The notes under the pieces are model-generated. The model saw only the letters and a list, made by a program, of their open reading frames with translations. It made no database searches and was not told the DNA's origin. From positions 1 to 64,000 of the IMG/VR virus record IMGVR_UViG_3300014838_000016: a DNA stretch of 64,000 nucleotides; one strand, given 5' to 3'. Made by a program: the position numbers and the translations under genes. Shown piece by piece: positions 25,134 to 33,052 of this stretch (positions are counted from its first letter, which is position 1; every line of letters begins with the position of its first letter). This stretch comes from a virus.

Positions 25134-25520
25134 ATGCAAACCAACAAGAAATCAATCCGCAAAGACAAGGACGTAAAGCATTCTTCGAACTACGTCAACC
25201 TCATCTTCGTTATCGCCCCCGACATCCCAACCTCGGAAGTCACGGCCTTGGAATGTCATTACGCGGAAGCACTCAACGATTCGAGATATACCGTCGTCAC
25301 GAACTACGATGTCGCTACGGTGAATATGTGTTGGGATCGAAAAATTGAGTTCCTTTCAATCAACGCCCCCGGCATCCCAACTTCGGAAGTGAAGATGTTG
25401 AAAAAGAAAGTCAAGCGTGCAATCGCACTCGCACACAAGACAAAGAGACCAGCCTTCGTCGTCACGAATTACAATCTCGCACTTGAGACTCGCCCATCCA
25501 ACGGCGTAGTCGTTAATTAA
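25134..25520 (+). CDS. hypothetical protein with an internal duplication, 128 aa
   Basis: The protein contains two copies of a unit of about 45 residues. The first copy has APDIPTSEV and ends VVTNYDVAT; the second has APGIPTSEV and ends VVTNYNLAL. AAGGACACC ahead of the ATG at 25134 supports the start. The repeat may form a two-lobed fold. The function is unknown. Confidence 0.65.
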   Translation: MQTNKKSIRKDKDVKHSSNYVNLIFVIAPDIPTSEVTALECHYAEALNDSRYTVVTNYDVATVNMCWDRKIEFLSINAPGIPTSEVKMLKKKVKRAIALAHKTKRPAFVVTNYNLALETRPSNGVVVN

Positions 25521-25528
25521 GGAGCACC

Positions 25529-26056
25529 ATGGCAACATCAATCGTTCCACAGGCAGTCCCCGCAGTTGTCGTGAAGAACCCTGACGGCACATACTCCGTC
25601 CGCGTCCAGCACACGCTGGAAGGCAACGTCACTGAAGTTCAGTTCCACAATCATGTTTTCGGCGAGGCATTGGCTAAGGCTTATGCCGCTTTTCTGAATG
25701 GCGAAGCGAAGGTTGAAGCTGAGATCGAAAAGGTTCTTCCGAAGGCAAAGACCGACGTAGCCGATGCTAAGGCCGAAGCCAAAAAGATCATCGCTGACGC
25801 CGAAGCTGAGGCTCAGAAGATCGTTGACGATACCAAAGCGCAGGTCAAGAAGCTCGTCGCCGACGCGAAGACGGAAGCTCAGGTTTGGATTGACGCCACC
25901 ATCGCCGACGCCGCAGTTGTGGCCGATGGGATCAAAGCCGATGCGAAAGCCGAAGCCGCGAAGCTTGTCGCCGATGCCAAGGCAGTCGTGCCCGCTATCG
26001 AAGCCGACGCAAAGGAAGTTGTTGCTGACGTAAAGGCTGAAGTCGAGAAGCTGTAA
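25529..26056 (+). CDS. Ala-rich helical repeat protein, 175 aa
   Basis: About 60 residues of beta-type sequence are followed by a long run of Ala/Lys/Glu/Asp repeats (VADAKAEAKKII and similar, roughly every 11 residues). This predicts a long amphipathic or coiled helix like those of LEA-type or stalk proteins. AAGGAGC is the ribosome binding site. It may be a fibrous structural or membrane-binding protein; no function is shown. Confidence 0.65.
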   Translation: MATSIVPQAVPAVVVKNPDGTYSVRVQHTLEGNVTEVQFHNHVFGEALAKAYAAFLNGEAKVEAEIEKVLPKAKTDVADAKAEAKKIIADAEAEAQKIVDDTKAQVKKLVADAKTEAQVWIDATIADAAVVADGIKADAKAEAAKLVADAKAVVPAIEADAKEVVADVKAEVEKL

Positions 26057-26262
26057 TGGCGGACGATCTTCCAGAGAGCACTTGTCATTTCAACGAAGAG
26101 TACCCCGTCGATCTCTACGACAAACCCATCGACCTGCGTCCTGTCCCGAAGGACGCCACACCCGAACAAATCCGTGAAGCTGCCATCCATGAATGCATTG
26201 ATTTTCTTCGGCAGAACTGTGATTATTTCGGTGTCACCCTCCTGAACGACCATCTTGGCTAA
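26056..26262 (+). CDS. hypothetical protein, paralogue of the 52705-53010 product
   Basis: This 68-residue protein shares the core DLYDxPIDLxPVPKD, then TPEQ, QNCDYFGV and a LL/LG ending with the product of 52705-53010. Even the bases after both stops are alike. The two are clear duplicates 26.7 kb apart. No family is recognised. It starts on the stop of the Ala-rich gene. Confidence 0.7.
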   Translation: MADDLPESTCHFNEEYPVDLYDKPIDLRPVPKDATPEQIREAAIHECIDFLRQNCDYFGVTLLNDHLG

Positions 26263-26276
26263 ACTTGGGGTTTTCT

Positions 26277-26284
26277 GGTATCTT
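26277..26284 (+). promoter_or_regulatory. possible promoter (GGTATCTT)
   Basis: GGTATCTT follows GGGGTTTTCT, similar to the upstream part of the strong TTGGTATAAT promoters. AGGTAGGGA then leads to the ATG at 26299. Confidence 0.4.
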
Positions 26285-26298
26285 TAGGTAGGGACCCC

Positions 26299-26697
26299 AT
26301 GAAGAAGACCAAGAAAATCCTCGAAGCCCACGCTAAAGCAGCCGCCGAAGAGCGGTACAGCATTGTGCTGAACAAAGAAGCTCGCCGCGAGATCGTTCAG
26401 AAAATCCAGACAGGGGAAGCCGACTTCGTATCCCGCACATCCAATAACCGCACACTCTGGAAGGTAGATCACCACGAAACGAGCCTGAACGTTGTTTACG
26501 ACAAGGCACGTCACGCGCTCGCCACAGTGCTGCCGCAGAATGCTTGGGAGTTCCAAACACCGCAGGCGGAAGTCAGTTGCAGTGTCACACCATCCACCAC
26601 TACACCAACCACGCAGCCGACATCAAGTGGCTGCATTGAATGCCCCGATAACCCATGCTCTTGCCCGGGTAATTGGAGCGACTGGAGCGACAAATAA
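26299..26697 (+). CDS. hypothetical protein with Thr/Cys-rich tail, 132 aa
   Basis: The N-terminal 85 residues are charged and helical. They are followed by a Thr/Pro/Ser linker and a Cys-rich end (CIECPDNPCSCPG) that may bind a metal. The stop overlaps the next start (TAATG). No family is recognised. Confidence 0.65.
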   Translation: MKKTKKILEAHAKAAAEERYSIVLNKEARREIVQKIQTGEADFVSRTSNNRTLWKVDHHETSLNVVYDKARHALATVLPQNAWEFQTPQAEVSCSVTPSTTTPTTQPTSSGCIECPDNPCSCPGNWSDWSDK

Positions 26698-26891
26698 TGT
26701 GGGTCGATAGATTAGGACAACGCCGACACGAAGACGAAGACTACGACTCCGTAGAAGCGGACATCAAGAGAAGGTACGCACCTGAGCCATCCGTGTACTG
26801 CACCAAATGCCATCTGCCGATAGCCGCCAAGTGGGGTATCACGCAACACAAAGTGTGCCCCGAAACAACGTCGAATCAGGACGGGCGATGA
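26697..26891 (+). CDS. small zinc-finger-like protein, 64 aa
   Basis: The second half carries CTKC followed by an H and C pair (TQHKVCPE), a likely zinc site. It is coupled to both neighbours by overlaps: TAATG in front, and the ATGA of the peptidyl-tRNA hydrolase gene behind. Confidence 0.6.
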   Translation: MWVDRLGQRRHEDEDYDSVEADIKRRYAPEPSVYCTKCHLPIAAKWGITQHKVCPETTSNQDGR

Positions 26892-27157
26892 AAAAGTTGA
26901 AGCTGCTGATTCGTAAGAACCTCAAGATGAGTGCGAACAAAATAGGTGGGCAGTGCGCCCATGCCGCCATCGGTCTGTACAAGAAAGACCCGCAAGAGCA
27001 CCACAAGTGCATCGTACTGGACGCCAGCGACAAGAAGTTCGATGAGGCTAAGGCCGCTCGCAATCCCTCGAAATACTACATCGTGGTGGACGCCGGTTAC
27101 ACCGAGGTTCCCGCAGGCAGCGAGACCGTCATGGCTTGGTGGGAAGACGATATTTAG
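26888..27157 (+). CDS. pth2: peptidyl-tRNA hydrolase, PTH2 family
   Basis: PTH2 enzymes release the peptide from peptidyl-tRNA that has dropped off the ribosome, recycling tRNA. The family's N-terminal pattern is clear: LLIRKNLKMSANKIGGQCAH with the catalytic His25, then YYIVVDAGYTEVPAGSETVM with Asp68. At 89 residues it is shorter than the usual 115 or so, lacking part of the middle. This family is typical of archaea and eukaryotes and also found in phages. Together with peptide deformylase (57166) it suggests phage care of late translation steps. Confidence 0.85.
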   Translation: MKKLKLLIRKNLKMSANKIGGQCAHAAIGLYKKDPQEHHKCIVLDASDKKFDEAKAARNPSKYYIVVDAGYTEVPAGSETVMAWWEDDI

Positions 27158-27426
27158 TAGGGGATGCTCCAGTCGATCATACAGGGAGCAGGTGTGTCGG
27201 CTCCATCCAGTTTCCGCAGGAGCCCGATATGCCACTGCAAGAAGGCGTTGAGTTCTTCGAGGCTCGTGAACCATGGCGTCATGACGAAGCTGACTTCATC
27301 GGTGCGGGAACCGAGGGCGACCGTGGGTCTGTAGCGAACGTCCCAATTGATCCTGTCGGCAATGGGCTCGATGTCGCACAGGATTTCTACGTCGAATAGG
27401 TTGCAAACTTCATCGATGAATCGCAT
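27154..27426 (-). CDS. hypothetical protein, 90 aa
   Basis: This is the last gene of a four-gene minus-strand operon, and it converges with the PTH2 gene by a 4-base overlap. The protein is acidic and Trp-rich with no membrane segment (MRFIDEVCNLFDVEIL at the start). No family is recognised. Confidence 0.65.
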   Translation of the reverse strand: MRFIDEVCNLFDVEILCDIEPIADRINWDVRYRPTVALGSRTDEVSFVMTPWFTSLEELNAFLQWHIGLLRKLDGADTPAPCMIDWSIPY

Positions 27427-27427
27427 C

Positions 27428-27577
27428 TCACCACGCCCTTTCGTAGGCCACTATCGCCATCACTAGCCACATTCCCTGCGTGCCCGCCTGTAGGTTAATC
27501 AGGCGAGATACGAGACACGCCGCCATCGCCAACGTTCCGACCCACCACATCAGATCGTTCTTAACAGGAGGAATCAT
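27428..27577 (-). CDS. small membrane protein, 49 aa
   Basis: A short minus-strand gene encodes MIPPVKNDLMWW followed by two hydrophobic stretches with small residues, so it is probably a one- or two-pass membrane protein. It lies one base before the next gene in the operon and 12 bases after the previous one. This tight fit supports it. Confidence 0.55.
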   Translation of the reverse strand: MIPPVKNDLMWWVGTLAMAACLVSRLINLQAGTQGMWLVMAIVAYERAW

Positions 27578-27589
27578 GGTTCTTTCCAG

Positions 27590-27916
27590 TTACTTCGCGT
27601 ACTGTGACATCCCGAGGTCTTGCACGGCCCTGCGCGGAATCTGCAACTCGGGGTGGTCGAGATAACGAGTTCCAGCAATCACCAGCATCGCCGTGAAGCG
27701 GTCGCTAACCTTGCGTTTGCCGCCCATCTTCGCCTCAGCTTCCATCATCAACTCGCTCATTTCCACGCCCTTGAAGTAGGGCAGGTTGTTCAACGCCATC
27801 TTTACCCTGTCGGAGATATGCGGTGCGAGTTGAAGCGTCCCGCCCGCCGCAAACGGCATCCTGTCTTCGGGGGTAACACTACCACTGCTAGCGAATTCCA
27901 TTCCATTGTATGTCAT
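27590..27916 (-). CDS. hypothetical protein, 108 aa
   Basis: A soluble protein with Met-rich helices (MSELMMEAEAKMGG) and a C-terminal end MSQYAK. A clear ribosome binding site (CAGGAGATTACT) precedes its ATG. It is the second gene of the minus operon led by the DUF6011-like gene. No family is recognised. Confidence 0.7.
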   Translation of the reverse strand: MTYNGMEFASSGSVTPEDRMPFAAGGTLQLAPHISDRVKMALNNLPYFKGVEMSELMMEAEAKMGGKRKVSDRFTAMLVIAGTRYLDHPELQIPRRAVQDLGMSQYAK

Positions 27917-27947
27917 AGTAATCTCCTGTACTGAATTTTGTGATCGA

Positions 27948-28778
27948 TTAACGAGCTTCCATCTCCGCGAGTTCGGCGGGAGTTAGTGGTTGCTTTTTGT
28001 AGCGGCGAAACCAAAACTTGCGAGCCTGCGACTCTTCCATTTCGCCGTCCATCGAGAAGTTCTCGGGGGCGAAGTTGCGGAGAGCGTTGATCATACGATT
28101 TACATCGGTATCGCTCGGCTCGTTGCTACCAACCTCATGTGCTCCACCGTGCATGGAGATCGGACAACGAACTGCACGACCAGACGCCTGTACCATGTTA
28201 TCCATCGCGGTGTAGTTGCTTAGGTCAGCGGGAATCGGTTGCTGTGAGCCGACGATAGGGGCCTGTCCTGCCGCCGCACCGACCTTGGTGATGCACTCGG
28301 GGCCGAAGCCGTTGTGCACCGAGGTCGGAACTGTCAGCTTGCGACCGCACCGAGCGCAGTGTGACGAGGGCCAGAATTCGAGTTTGTCAGGTACGATGTT
28401 GCCGACGAAGTTCGAAAACGCCCATGAGAACGCCTTCACTGAGGGGCTGTCCACGCGGTACCCCGCCTTGGGGCTGAACTTGAAGGTCTTGCGCTCGAAG
28501 ATGGTGCCGACGAAACTGAAATTGTCGCTGTTGTCGGGTCCAGTGAGGACCGAGACGAAGAAGACTGGAGGACGGTTGTCGCCCGCCCGCTTTGCGGATT
28601 CCGAAATCTTGTAGGTGAAACGCTCACCCGATGCCACACTTTGAAGAGTGAACGTGCTCTTGCCGCCGAAGATGTATTGCAGGATGACTTGGGCGTCGGT
28701 GAAAGCCTTTGGCGCATACCGCTCTTGAGCGTCAGCGATTCGGGTTTCAATGTTCTCGGCGTTAAGGTTGTCTTCCAT
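27948..28778 (-). CDS. DUF6011-like zinc protein
   Basis: This 276-residue protein has a central zinc-binding motif CARCGRKLTVPTSVHNGFGP followed by Cys, the hallmark of DUF6011 domains found in phage and plasmid proteins of unknown role. The first half is strand-rich (FVSVLTGPDNSDNFSFVG). It leads the short minus operon from a leaderless-type promoter at 28785-28792 and faces the lysis-type cluster divergently. Confidence 0.75.
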   Translation of the reverse strand: MEDNLNAENIETRIADAQERYAPKAFTDAQVILQYIFGGKSTFTLQSVASGERFTYKISESAKRAGDNRPPVFFVSVLTGPDNSDNFSFVGTIFERKTFKFSPKAGYRVDSPSVKAFSWAFSNFVGNIVPDKLEFWPSSHCARCGRKLTVPTSVHNGFGPECITKVGAAAGQAPIVGSQQPIPADLSNYTAMDNMVQASGRAVRCPISMHGGAHEVGSNEPSDTDVNRMINALRNFAPENFSMDGEMEESQARKFWFRRYKKQPLTPAELAEMEAR

Positions 28779-28784
28779 GTGCCT

Positions 28785-28792
28785 ATTATACC
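28785..28792 (-). promoter_or_regulatory. extended -10 promoter (GGTATAAT), leaderless type, minus strand
   Basis: On the minus strand GGTATAAT ends six bases before the ATG at 28778. It is divergent from the promoter at 28898-28905. Confidence 0.75.
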
Positions 28793-28897
28793 CAAAAGGG
28801 AGGCGGAAACGATAGGAATTTTTTACCTATATTTGTTTTGTTTTCAACACATTATAGATACACGTATGTTTGAGTTTGTCGGGAACTGATTGTCTGG

Positions 28898-28905
28898 TAT
28901 ATAAT
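28898..28905 (+). promoter_or_regulatory. extended -10 promoter (TATATAAT), leaderless type
   Basis: TGGTATATAAT carries a TATAAT box ending seven bases before the ATG at 28913. Confidence 0.7.
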
Positions 28906-28912
28906 AGGGTTC

Positions 28913-29638
28913 ATGAGACGCGGCCTGATGCTGTTCGCAGTACTGTCGCTGGTGCCATTCGCTGGTGCCGTGCGGGTCGTCGTCCGCCGCCCACCCGTCC
29001 AAGTTGGCTGGCGGCACAAGCGTAAACCAAAACTCCTTCTTTATCGAGCGTTCCCACCCACCCATGAATCCTTAGTGCTTCAGAACGCCGAGGCGAACCG
29101 TCTGGGACTCGAACGATACGCCGACAACAAGGCGATGGATGCGGCCATCGAGCGAGAAGAGTTGGTGCCCCTGCCCCTGAGCGTCAGCTTGGCGGTTGAC
29201 AGGCGGCTGGACCCGAAGCGGCGGTATTGCCGCCCGTGGGTCGCCGCGTTTCTGACCGACCTGAGTGACGCTTTCTACCGAGAATACCACCAGCCCCTTC
29301 TTATAGACTCGGCTGTCCGCACGGTGAAAGTCCAGCGGAGCCTATTGCGGTGGAACAAGAACGCTGCCCCCGCGCATGGAGAACTCGAATCGGTTCACAT
29401 TGCGGGGATTGCCGTGGACATCGCTCGCCGTCCGTTGACCGGCAGCCAGATTCGTTGGTTGGAATGGCGGCTACTTTACTACCATGCATTGGGACTGGTG
29501 ATCGCCGAAGAGGAACTCAAGCAGCCGTGCTTCCACATCGTTGTCAGCGGGGATTACCCAAATGGTTCAATTGGTGTACAATTGATTGAGTCGCCCGTGA
29601 CGGTCGATACGATACCTGAGGAGGAACTGCCGCAGTGA
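28913..29638 (+). CDS. secreted M15-like (DUF5715-type) peptidase, likely endolysin
   Basis: This should be a cell-wall peptidase that cuts peptidoglycan cross-links. An N-terminal signal-type segment (LMLFAVLSLVPFAGA) would export it. The catalytic domain shows the M15/DUF5715 pattern: SVHIAGIAVDI at 160-170 (His162, Asp169) and CFHIVV with His208 as metal or active-site residues. A signal-bearing lysin could work without a classical holin. It is the first gene of a cluster with a tiny lipoprotein next to it and a membrane-anchored protein further on, which fits lysis. Its exact bond specificity is unknown. Confidence 0.78.
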   Translation: MRRGLMLFAVLSLVPFAGAVRVVVRRPPVQVGWRHKRKPKLLLYRAFPPTHESLVLQNAEANRLGLERYADNKAMDAAIEREELVPLPLSVSLAVDRRLDPKRRYCRPWVAAFLTDLSDAFYREYHQPLLIDSAVRTVKVQRSLLRWNKNAAPAHGELESVHIAGIAVDIARRPLTGSQIRWLEWRLLYYHALGLVIAEEELKQPCFHIVVSGDYPNGSIGVQLIESPVTVDTIPEEELPQ

Positions 29639-29766
29639 AATGGTATTCGATTCTTGTGTTCGCATTAGCAGGTTGTTTGTTGTATGCTTTGTGGACAGCC
29701 AAGTCGGGGCGCGATTGCAGGCCCGACTATAGGCAGCGAGATTCAATGGCGGTAAATTGCAAATGA
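29635..29766 (+). CDS. tiny lipoprotein or membrane peptide, 43 aa (possible o-spanin)
   Basis: A GTG start overlaps the peptidase stop (GTGA). The product reads MKWYSILVFALAGCLLY: a hydrophobic signal with a lipobox LAGC, then a short Cys-containing tail. Such tiny lipoproteins next to a lysin gene are often outer-membrane spanins. It could also be a plain membrane peptide, because the hydrophobic run continues past the Cys. Confidence 0.5.
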   Translation: MKWYSILVFALAGCLLYALWTAKSGRDCRPDYRQRDSMAVNCK

Positions 29767-29957
29767 AAGAGTTATCCGAAGCTGGCAAGGAAGAACTCGC
29801 GTTGGCGCTTCTCCTGTTGAAGGATTTCAAGAGTCAGGGCAAGATGGATTGGGAAGTGAGCATGATGGTGATCGGGCTCGCAGATCATTTGGGCGTGCGG
29901 GCACAGTTCGATAAGTTGATGCCTATCGTTCCGCCAATGAGAATCGAGCCAAGATAA
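29763..29957 (+). CDS. hypothetical helical protein, 64 aa
   Basis: This is a small all-helical soluble protein. It starts at the ATG at 29763, which overlaps the preceding TGA, and ends on the ATG of the next gene (TAATG). The function is unknown. Confidence 0.6.
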   Translation: MKELSEAGKEELALALLLLKDFKSQGKMDWEVSMMVIGLADHLGVRAQFDKLMPIVPPMRIEPR

Positions 29958-30139
29958 TGCCTATTTGCCCACCAAGACCGAAGGAAGAGCGCAAGAAAGA
30001 CCGATGGGAGAACGTCGTCGGCAAGGCCCTTAAGAATTGGGTCACGGCAGTGATGGAGAAACGCGGCGTCACCCGCGAAGTGGCACGCAAGATTGTGCTG
30101 GACGATATCAAGATCATTGCGCTACAGGATGGGGTATGA
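29957..30139 (+). CDS. hypothetical basic protein, 60 aa
   Basis: A Lys/Arg-rich helical protein (PRPKEERKKDRWENVVG at the start) that could bind nucleic acid. It is coupled to both neighbours by stop-start overlaps. Confidence 0.6.
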   Translation: MPICPPRPKEERKKDRWENVVGKALKNWVTAVMEKRGVTREVARKIVLDDIKIIALQDGV

Positions 30140-30447
30140 ACTACAAAGACGGAGACGGAACCTACCGCTTGGGCGACGACCGACGTGTCAAGGCGTCCGA
30201 ATTAAAGGCGGGAGAAAGCATTGTCGTCGTTAACGGCAACAGTTCGTTGTACACCGTCTACCGTCCGCCGCGTCGGAAGAACGAGAGCCCAATCCAGTAT
30301 TACAAGCGCACGGGCTGCGTTGACAACCGCTACTATTTCAGGCACCAAGGGCGTTACTACTGCAATCCTGCCCACTGCCGTGTGACGTGGAAGGACAAGA
30401 AGAAGCGCGATGAACATCTTGGCATGGCCTATGCAATCCTCAGATAA
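30136..30447 (+). CDS. hypothetical basic protein with Cys/His residues, 103 aa
   Basis: A Tyr/Arg/Lys-rich protein with CNPAHC near residues 75-80, a possible metal site. The ATG at 30136 overlaps the previous stop. No family is recognised. Confidence 0.6.
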   Translation: MNYKDGDGTYRLGDDRRVKASELKAGESIVVVNGNSSLYTVYRPPRRKNESPIQYYKRTGCVDNRYYFRHQGRYYCNPAHCRVTWKDKKKRDEHLGMAYAILR

Positions 30448-30622
30448 TTTTTGGAAAGAATACGCTGGTGGAGCCTACCTTTCGCCTGAGGGCGTGATTC
30501 TCCCAGCGTGGATATACATTCGCCCAGAAGATATTAAGCCGCCAAAAAAGCACGCAACGCCTCTGCAAGGAGGATTCCAATGCCTCTCGGCGGGGGTTAA
30601 CAGTCGCCATGGAATCATGTAA
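30410..30622 (+). CDS. hypothetical protein, 70 aa
   Basis: A small protein overlapping its upstream neighbour by 38 bases. An in-frame ATG at 30431 (MQSSDNFWKEYAGG) is an alternative start with less overlap. No motif is recognised. Confidence 0.5.
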   Translation: MNILAWPMQSSDNFWKEYAGGAYLSPEGVILPAWIYIRPEDIKPPKKHATPLQGGFQCLSAGVNSRHGIM

Positions 30623-30639
30623 GCTCAAGGAAGGACCTC

Positions 30640-30975
30640 ATGAACTACGACTCACCAGAAAACAGCATCAGTTTCAACATCAGCCTCGGTCTGCTCCCAA
30701 CAGTGATCTTTGCCGTTGCTGTCGTAGCCAGTGCTCTTATGTTGGCCGCTCGTAAGCCCCAGCAGATCACGATACTGCCCGCCCCCGTGGTTTTACAGCC
30801 CATCGAAGTCCAAGTCCACAACCAGACGACTGTCCGCCCGCGTATCACTATCAAGAGGGTGGTTGTTCCCAAGGGAGCCCTGACACCCGATCCTGTGTTC
30901 CTGCACCGCACACCGATTATTCCAGATTCGTTGAAGAAAACGTCGGTCGTCATTGGGTTCGTCAATGCAGGCTGA
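30640..30975 (+). CDS. membrane-anchored proline-rich protein, 111 aa
   Basis: One N-terminal membrane helix (about residues 14-36, LGLLPTVIFAVAVVASALML) is followed by a Pro/Val-rich extension that would lie in the periplasm. The layout resembles TonB- or spanin-type envelope proteins. AAGGAAGGA is a strong ribosome binding site. Its position after the peptidase cluster is consistent with a lysis or envelope role, but no motif proves it. Confidence 0.65.
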   Translation: MNYDSPENSISFNISLGLLPTVIFAVAVVASALMLAARKPQQITILPAPVVLQPIEVQVHNQTTVRPRITIKRVVVPKGALTPDPVFLHRTPIIPDSLKKTSVVIGFVNAG

Positions 30976-31003
30976 GCCTAGCTGTTCTTAACCGTACTCA
31001 TTT

Positions 31004-31032
31004 TGGGTACAGTTGTACCCACTTTGGGTACA
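31004..31032. promoter_or_regulatory. operator-like palindrome plus a third half-site
   Basis: TGGGTACA (31004-31011) and TGTACCCA (31014-31021) form a perfect inverted repeat with a 2-base spacer. A third TGGGTACA lies at 31025-31032, just before the ribosome binding site of the gene at 31042. Two TGTACCCA copies also lie at 54087-54094 and 54114-54121. This looks like a repressor or activator binding site. Confidence 0.5.
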
Positions 31033-31041
31033 GAGGGATTC

Positions 31042-31227
31042 ATGGGAACTAAAAAGCAAGCACGAGCCAAACTCAAAGCGATGAACATGAGGATCAAGAC
31101 GGCACTACATGTCTGGATTAAGAAGGGCGAAGACCTCGAAATCTTGATAGACAAGCGGGATCGTTTTCTCAAGAAATACAAGAAATTCATCGGGTCAGTC
31201 CCGAAACGTGGTATTAAAAAGGTATGA
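31042..31227 (+). CDS. small basic protein, 61 aa
   Basis: This is a very Lys/Arg-rich helical protein (MGTKKQARAKLKAMNM) that may bind DNA or RNA. CAGAGGG ahead of the ATG at 31042 fixes the start. The palindrome at 31004-31032 lies directly upstream and may control it. Confidence 0.6.
   Translation: MGTKKQARAKLKAMNMRIKTALHVWIKKGEDLEILIDKRDRFLKKYKKFIGSVPKRGIKKV
31210..31217 (+). promoter_or_regulatory. extended -10 promoter (GGTATTAA), leaderless type
   Basis: GGTATTAA lies inside the end of the previous gene and ends six bases before the ATG at 31224. Confidence 0.65.
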
Positions 31228-31604
31228 GGAAAGTTCCGTGCTTTAACCCCGACTGCTGGTCCCGCCGCATACACCATGAACGGCCCGACGAGCCCCGGGG
31301 TCAACGGTTCGTCGAAGTCCCCGATGATTGGGACGGCTCGCACGCATTTTGCTCCATGACGTGTGCAGTTGAATCGGGATTCATGTCACTGGTGCCTGCC
31401 GCTTACGGTCCCTGCAAGAAGTGTTTTGTGGCGGTCAAGGGTGAGGATGTCATTTACCATCATGGGACTTGGAAGTGCGTAAGGCCCGAGGTCACCGAGG
31501 AAGAGTTCCAGCGGCTTTGGATCGAGCGCGAAGAGCGGATGCAGAGATTTCGCGAGAAGTATCCGACTCCGACAGCGGAAGAGAGTCATGGACACGGGGT
31601 TTAA
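31224..31604 (+). CDS. zinc-finger-type hypothetical protein, 126 aa
   Basis: Several Cys pairs (CFNPDCW, CSMTC, CKKC) and His residues suggest one or two zinc sites in the first 90 residues. A charged helical tail follows. It is read from its own leaderless-type promoter. The function is unknown. Confidence 0.65.
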   Translation: MRKVPCFNPDCWSRRIHHERPDEPRGQRFVEVPDDWDGSHAFCSMTCAVESGFMSLVPAAYGPCKKCFVAVKGEDVIYHHGTWKCVRPEVTEEEFQRLWIEREERMQRFREKYPTPTAEESHGHGV

Positions 31605-31627
31605 CTATGAGAGAATGGGGGGCTAGC

Positions 31628-31810
31628 ATGAGTGTTATTTGCGGATCGCCGCACCCAAAGACGGGTGCTCTTTGCATAAAAGAAGAAGGTCACATCAATG
31701 ACCAAGACGCTCGGGTACAGCAGCATTTAGCGGCAGGCAACCTGAAGTGGCCTACGCTGCACGAACTCGACCCGAATGAAGGCTTTAACGACTACGTAAC
31801 CCGTCTGTAA
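31628..31810 (+). CDS. small Cys/His protein, 60 aa
   Basis: The protein starts MSVICGSPHPKTGALC, with a Cys pair and a following EEGH that may bind zinc. A GGGGGG run just before the ATG at 31628 decides this start over an in-frame ATG at 31607. Confidence 0.6.
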   Translation: MSVICGSPHPKTGALCIKEEGHINDQDARVQQHLAAGNLKWPTLHELDPNEGFNDYVTRL

Positions 31811-31861
31811 CCCTTTCTCGTCTTCCCGTCCCTCTAGTAGGTGTGGGTCGGGAGGACGATC

Positions 31862-32086
31862 TTGTCTCAGAGGCTTGTACTGGAAATCCACCAAAAGTGC
31901 GAAGTCATCATTGAAGCCGTTGGGCGAGATCATGTCCGAATCCGTATCACAGAAACCAACCCTGAATTACTCTCTCCGACCGATTTTGAAATAGAGGGTG
32001 ACCCGTGCCACATTTGGGAGGTCTTCACTTCTGCCGCGCTTGTCCTTGCCAATCTCGAAGAAATTTCACGGAGTAACCCCAGCTAA
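31862..32086 (+). CDS. hypothetical protein, 74 aa
   Basis: GGGAGG at 31849-31854 points to a TTG start at 31862; an in-frame GTG at 31841 is an alternative. The protein is strand-rich (VLEIHQKCEVIIEAVG, VRIRITET). No family is recognised. Confidence 0.55.
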   Translation: MSQRLVLEIHQKCEVIIEAVGRDHVRIRITETNPELLSPTDFEIEGDPCHIWEVFTSAALVLANLEEISRSNPS

Positions 32087-32090
32087 GTTT

Positions 32091-32351
32091 ATGCTCAGGA
32101 CCTTCTGCTGCTTTTACTGCGGTCGCGAGTTAAGTAGGAAGAAGAAGACCCGTGACCATAAACAGCCCAAGAGCCGCAACGGTTCGGGTGGTAACGGTAA
32201 CATCGTTGACGCCTGCCGTCCTTGCAATCAATTGAAGGGTTGTCTTTCTCTTGAAGAATTCCGTTTGGTGATCGCGTATCAACGCGGACTCGTCAAACCT
32301 TCGACGATGCTCTTTCCCGGCGAAGAAAAACGTAAAGCCGCGAACGCTTAA
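32091..32351 (+). CDS. HNH endonuclease, 86 aa
   Basis: This compact HNH nuclease has CCFYCG, then TRDHKQPKS with the catalytic Asp-His, and CRPCNQLKG completing the zinc and HNH core. Its small size matches minimal phage HNH enzymes, which can nick DNA for homing or help packaging. It is the last gene of this plus-strand block and ends 5 bases from the converging fibre cluster. Confidence 0.85.
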   Translation: MLRTFCCFYCGRELSRKKKTRDHKQPKSRNGSGGNGNIVDACRPCNQLKGCLSLEEFRLVIAYQRGLVKPSTMLFPGEEKRKAANA

Positions 32352-32356
32352 GTGTT

Positions 32357-33052
32357 TTACCCCTGCATGAATGGCGGCATTTGCCACCAGCCAGAACCAG
32401 CGTTGCCTGCTGTTGGGGCGTAAAACGCCATTCCCATGCAGTGCCAAGAGGACTGGTTTTGGGTAAAGTCGGCACTGACTGCACCGTTGACGTTCAACTG
32501 ATATTCGCTCATGTCGCCGTTTTGGATGCCGCCCGGAGCGCCCGTCCAACCTCCCAATGTGCCGCCTGCGGTTGGAGCGGTGATGGTTCCGCCTGAACCT
32601 GCCGCCATATAGACAAGGGAATTGGCGAAGTTGGGCGTGATGGTTGGCCCGTTAACGGTTGTGCTGCCCGGGCTGGCAAGCTGCTGTGCGGCGTCTTGGT
32701 CAAATTGCCACGCACCATCGGCGTGAAACTCATCAACGTACATGACCAAGTTCGAACCCGTCGTCCAAGACGCCGTTACGGTCGAACCCGACGTTGAGGC
32801 TGCATTGAGGTTGTAGAGCAAATAGGTACTCGCCGTGAAGCCCGTGAGAACCGTGGGGGAATGGGGTGTGAGGACGTAACTGAAGCTGCTACCGTCTGTT
32901 ACGGTCAATGCAGTCACAGCTAACGCCATCTGAATCGCGACGAGGACAAGGTTGCCAGCGGTGATGGCACTGCCCAGCGTGACGGACATGGTTGTGACCG
33001 TCGCAGGAGCTACGTTGAAGTTGCCCCCGCCCTGTACGTGATTCATCGCCAT
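32357..33052 (-). CDS. virion/fibre-associated protein, 231 aa
   Basis: A beta-rich Thr/Ser/Gly/Ala-dominated protein typical of tail-tip or fibre parts, with no enzymatic motif. It starts on the stop of the large repeat fibre gene (TAATG), so the two are made together. The end GSGWWQMPPFMQG is aromatic, like the tips of some receptor-binding proteins. The role is inferred from composition and neighbours. Confidence 0.6.
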   Translation of the reverse strand: MAMNHVQGGGNFNVAPATVTTMSVTLGSAITAGNLVLVAIQMALAVTALTVTDGSSFSYVLTPHSPTVLTGFTASTYLLYNLNAASTSGSTVTASWTTGSNLVMYVDEFHADGAWQFDQDAAQQLASPGSTTVNGPTITPNFANSLVYMAAGSGGTITAPTAGGTLGGWTGAPGGIQNGDMSEYQLNVNGAVSADFTQNQSSWHCMGMAFYAPTAGNAGSGWWQMPPFMQG

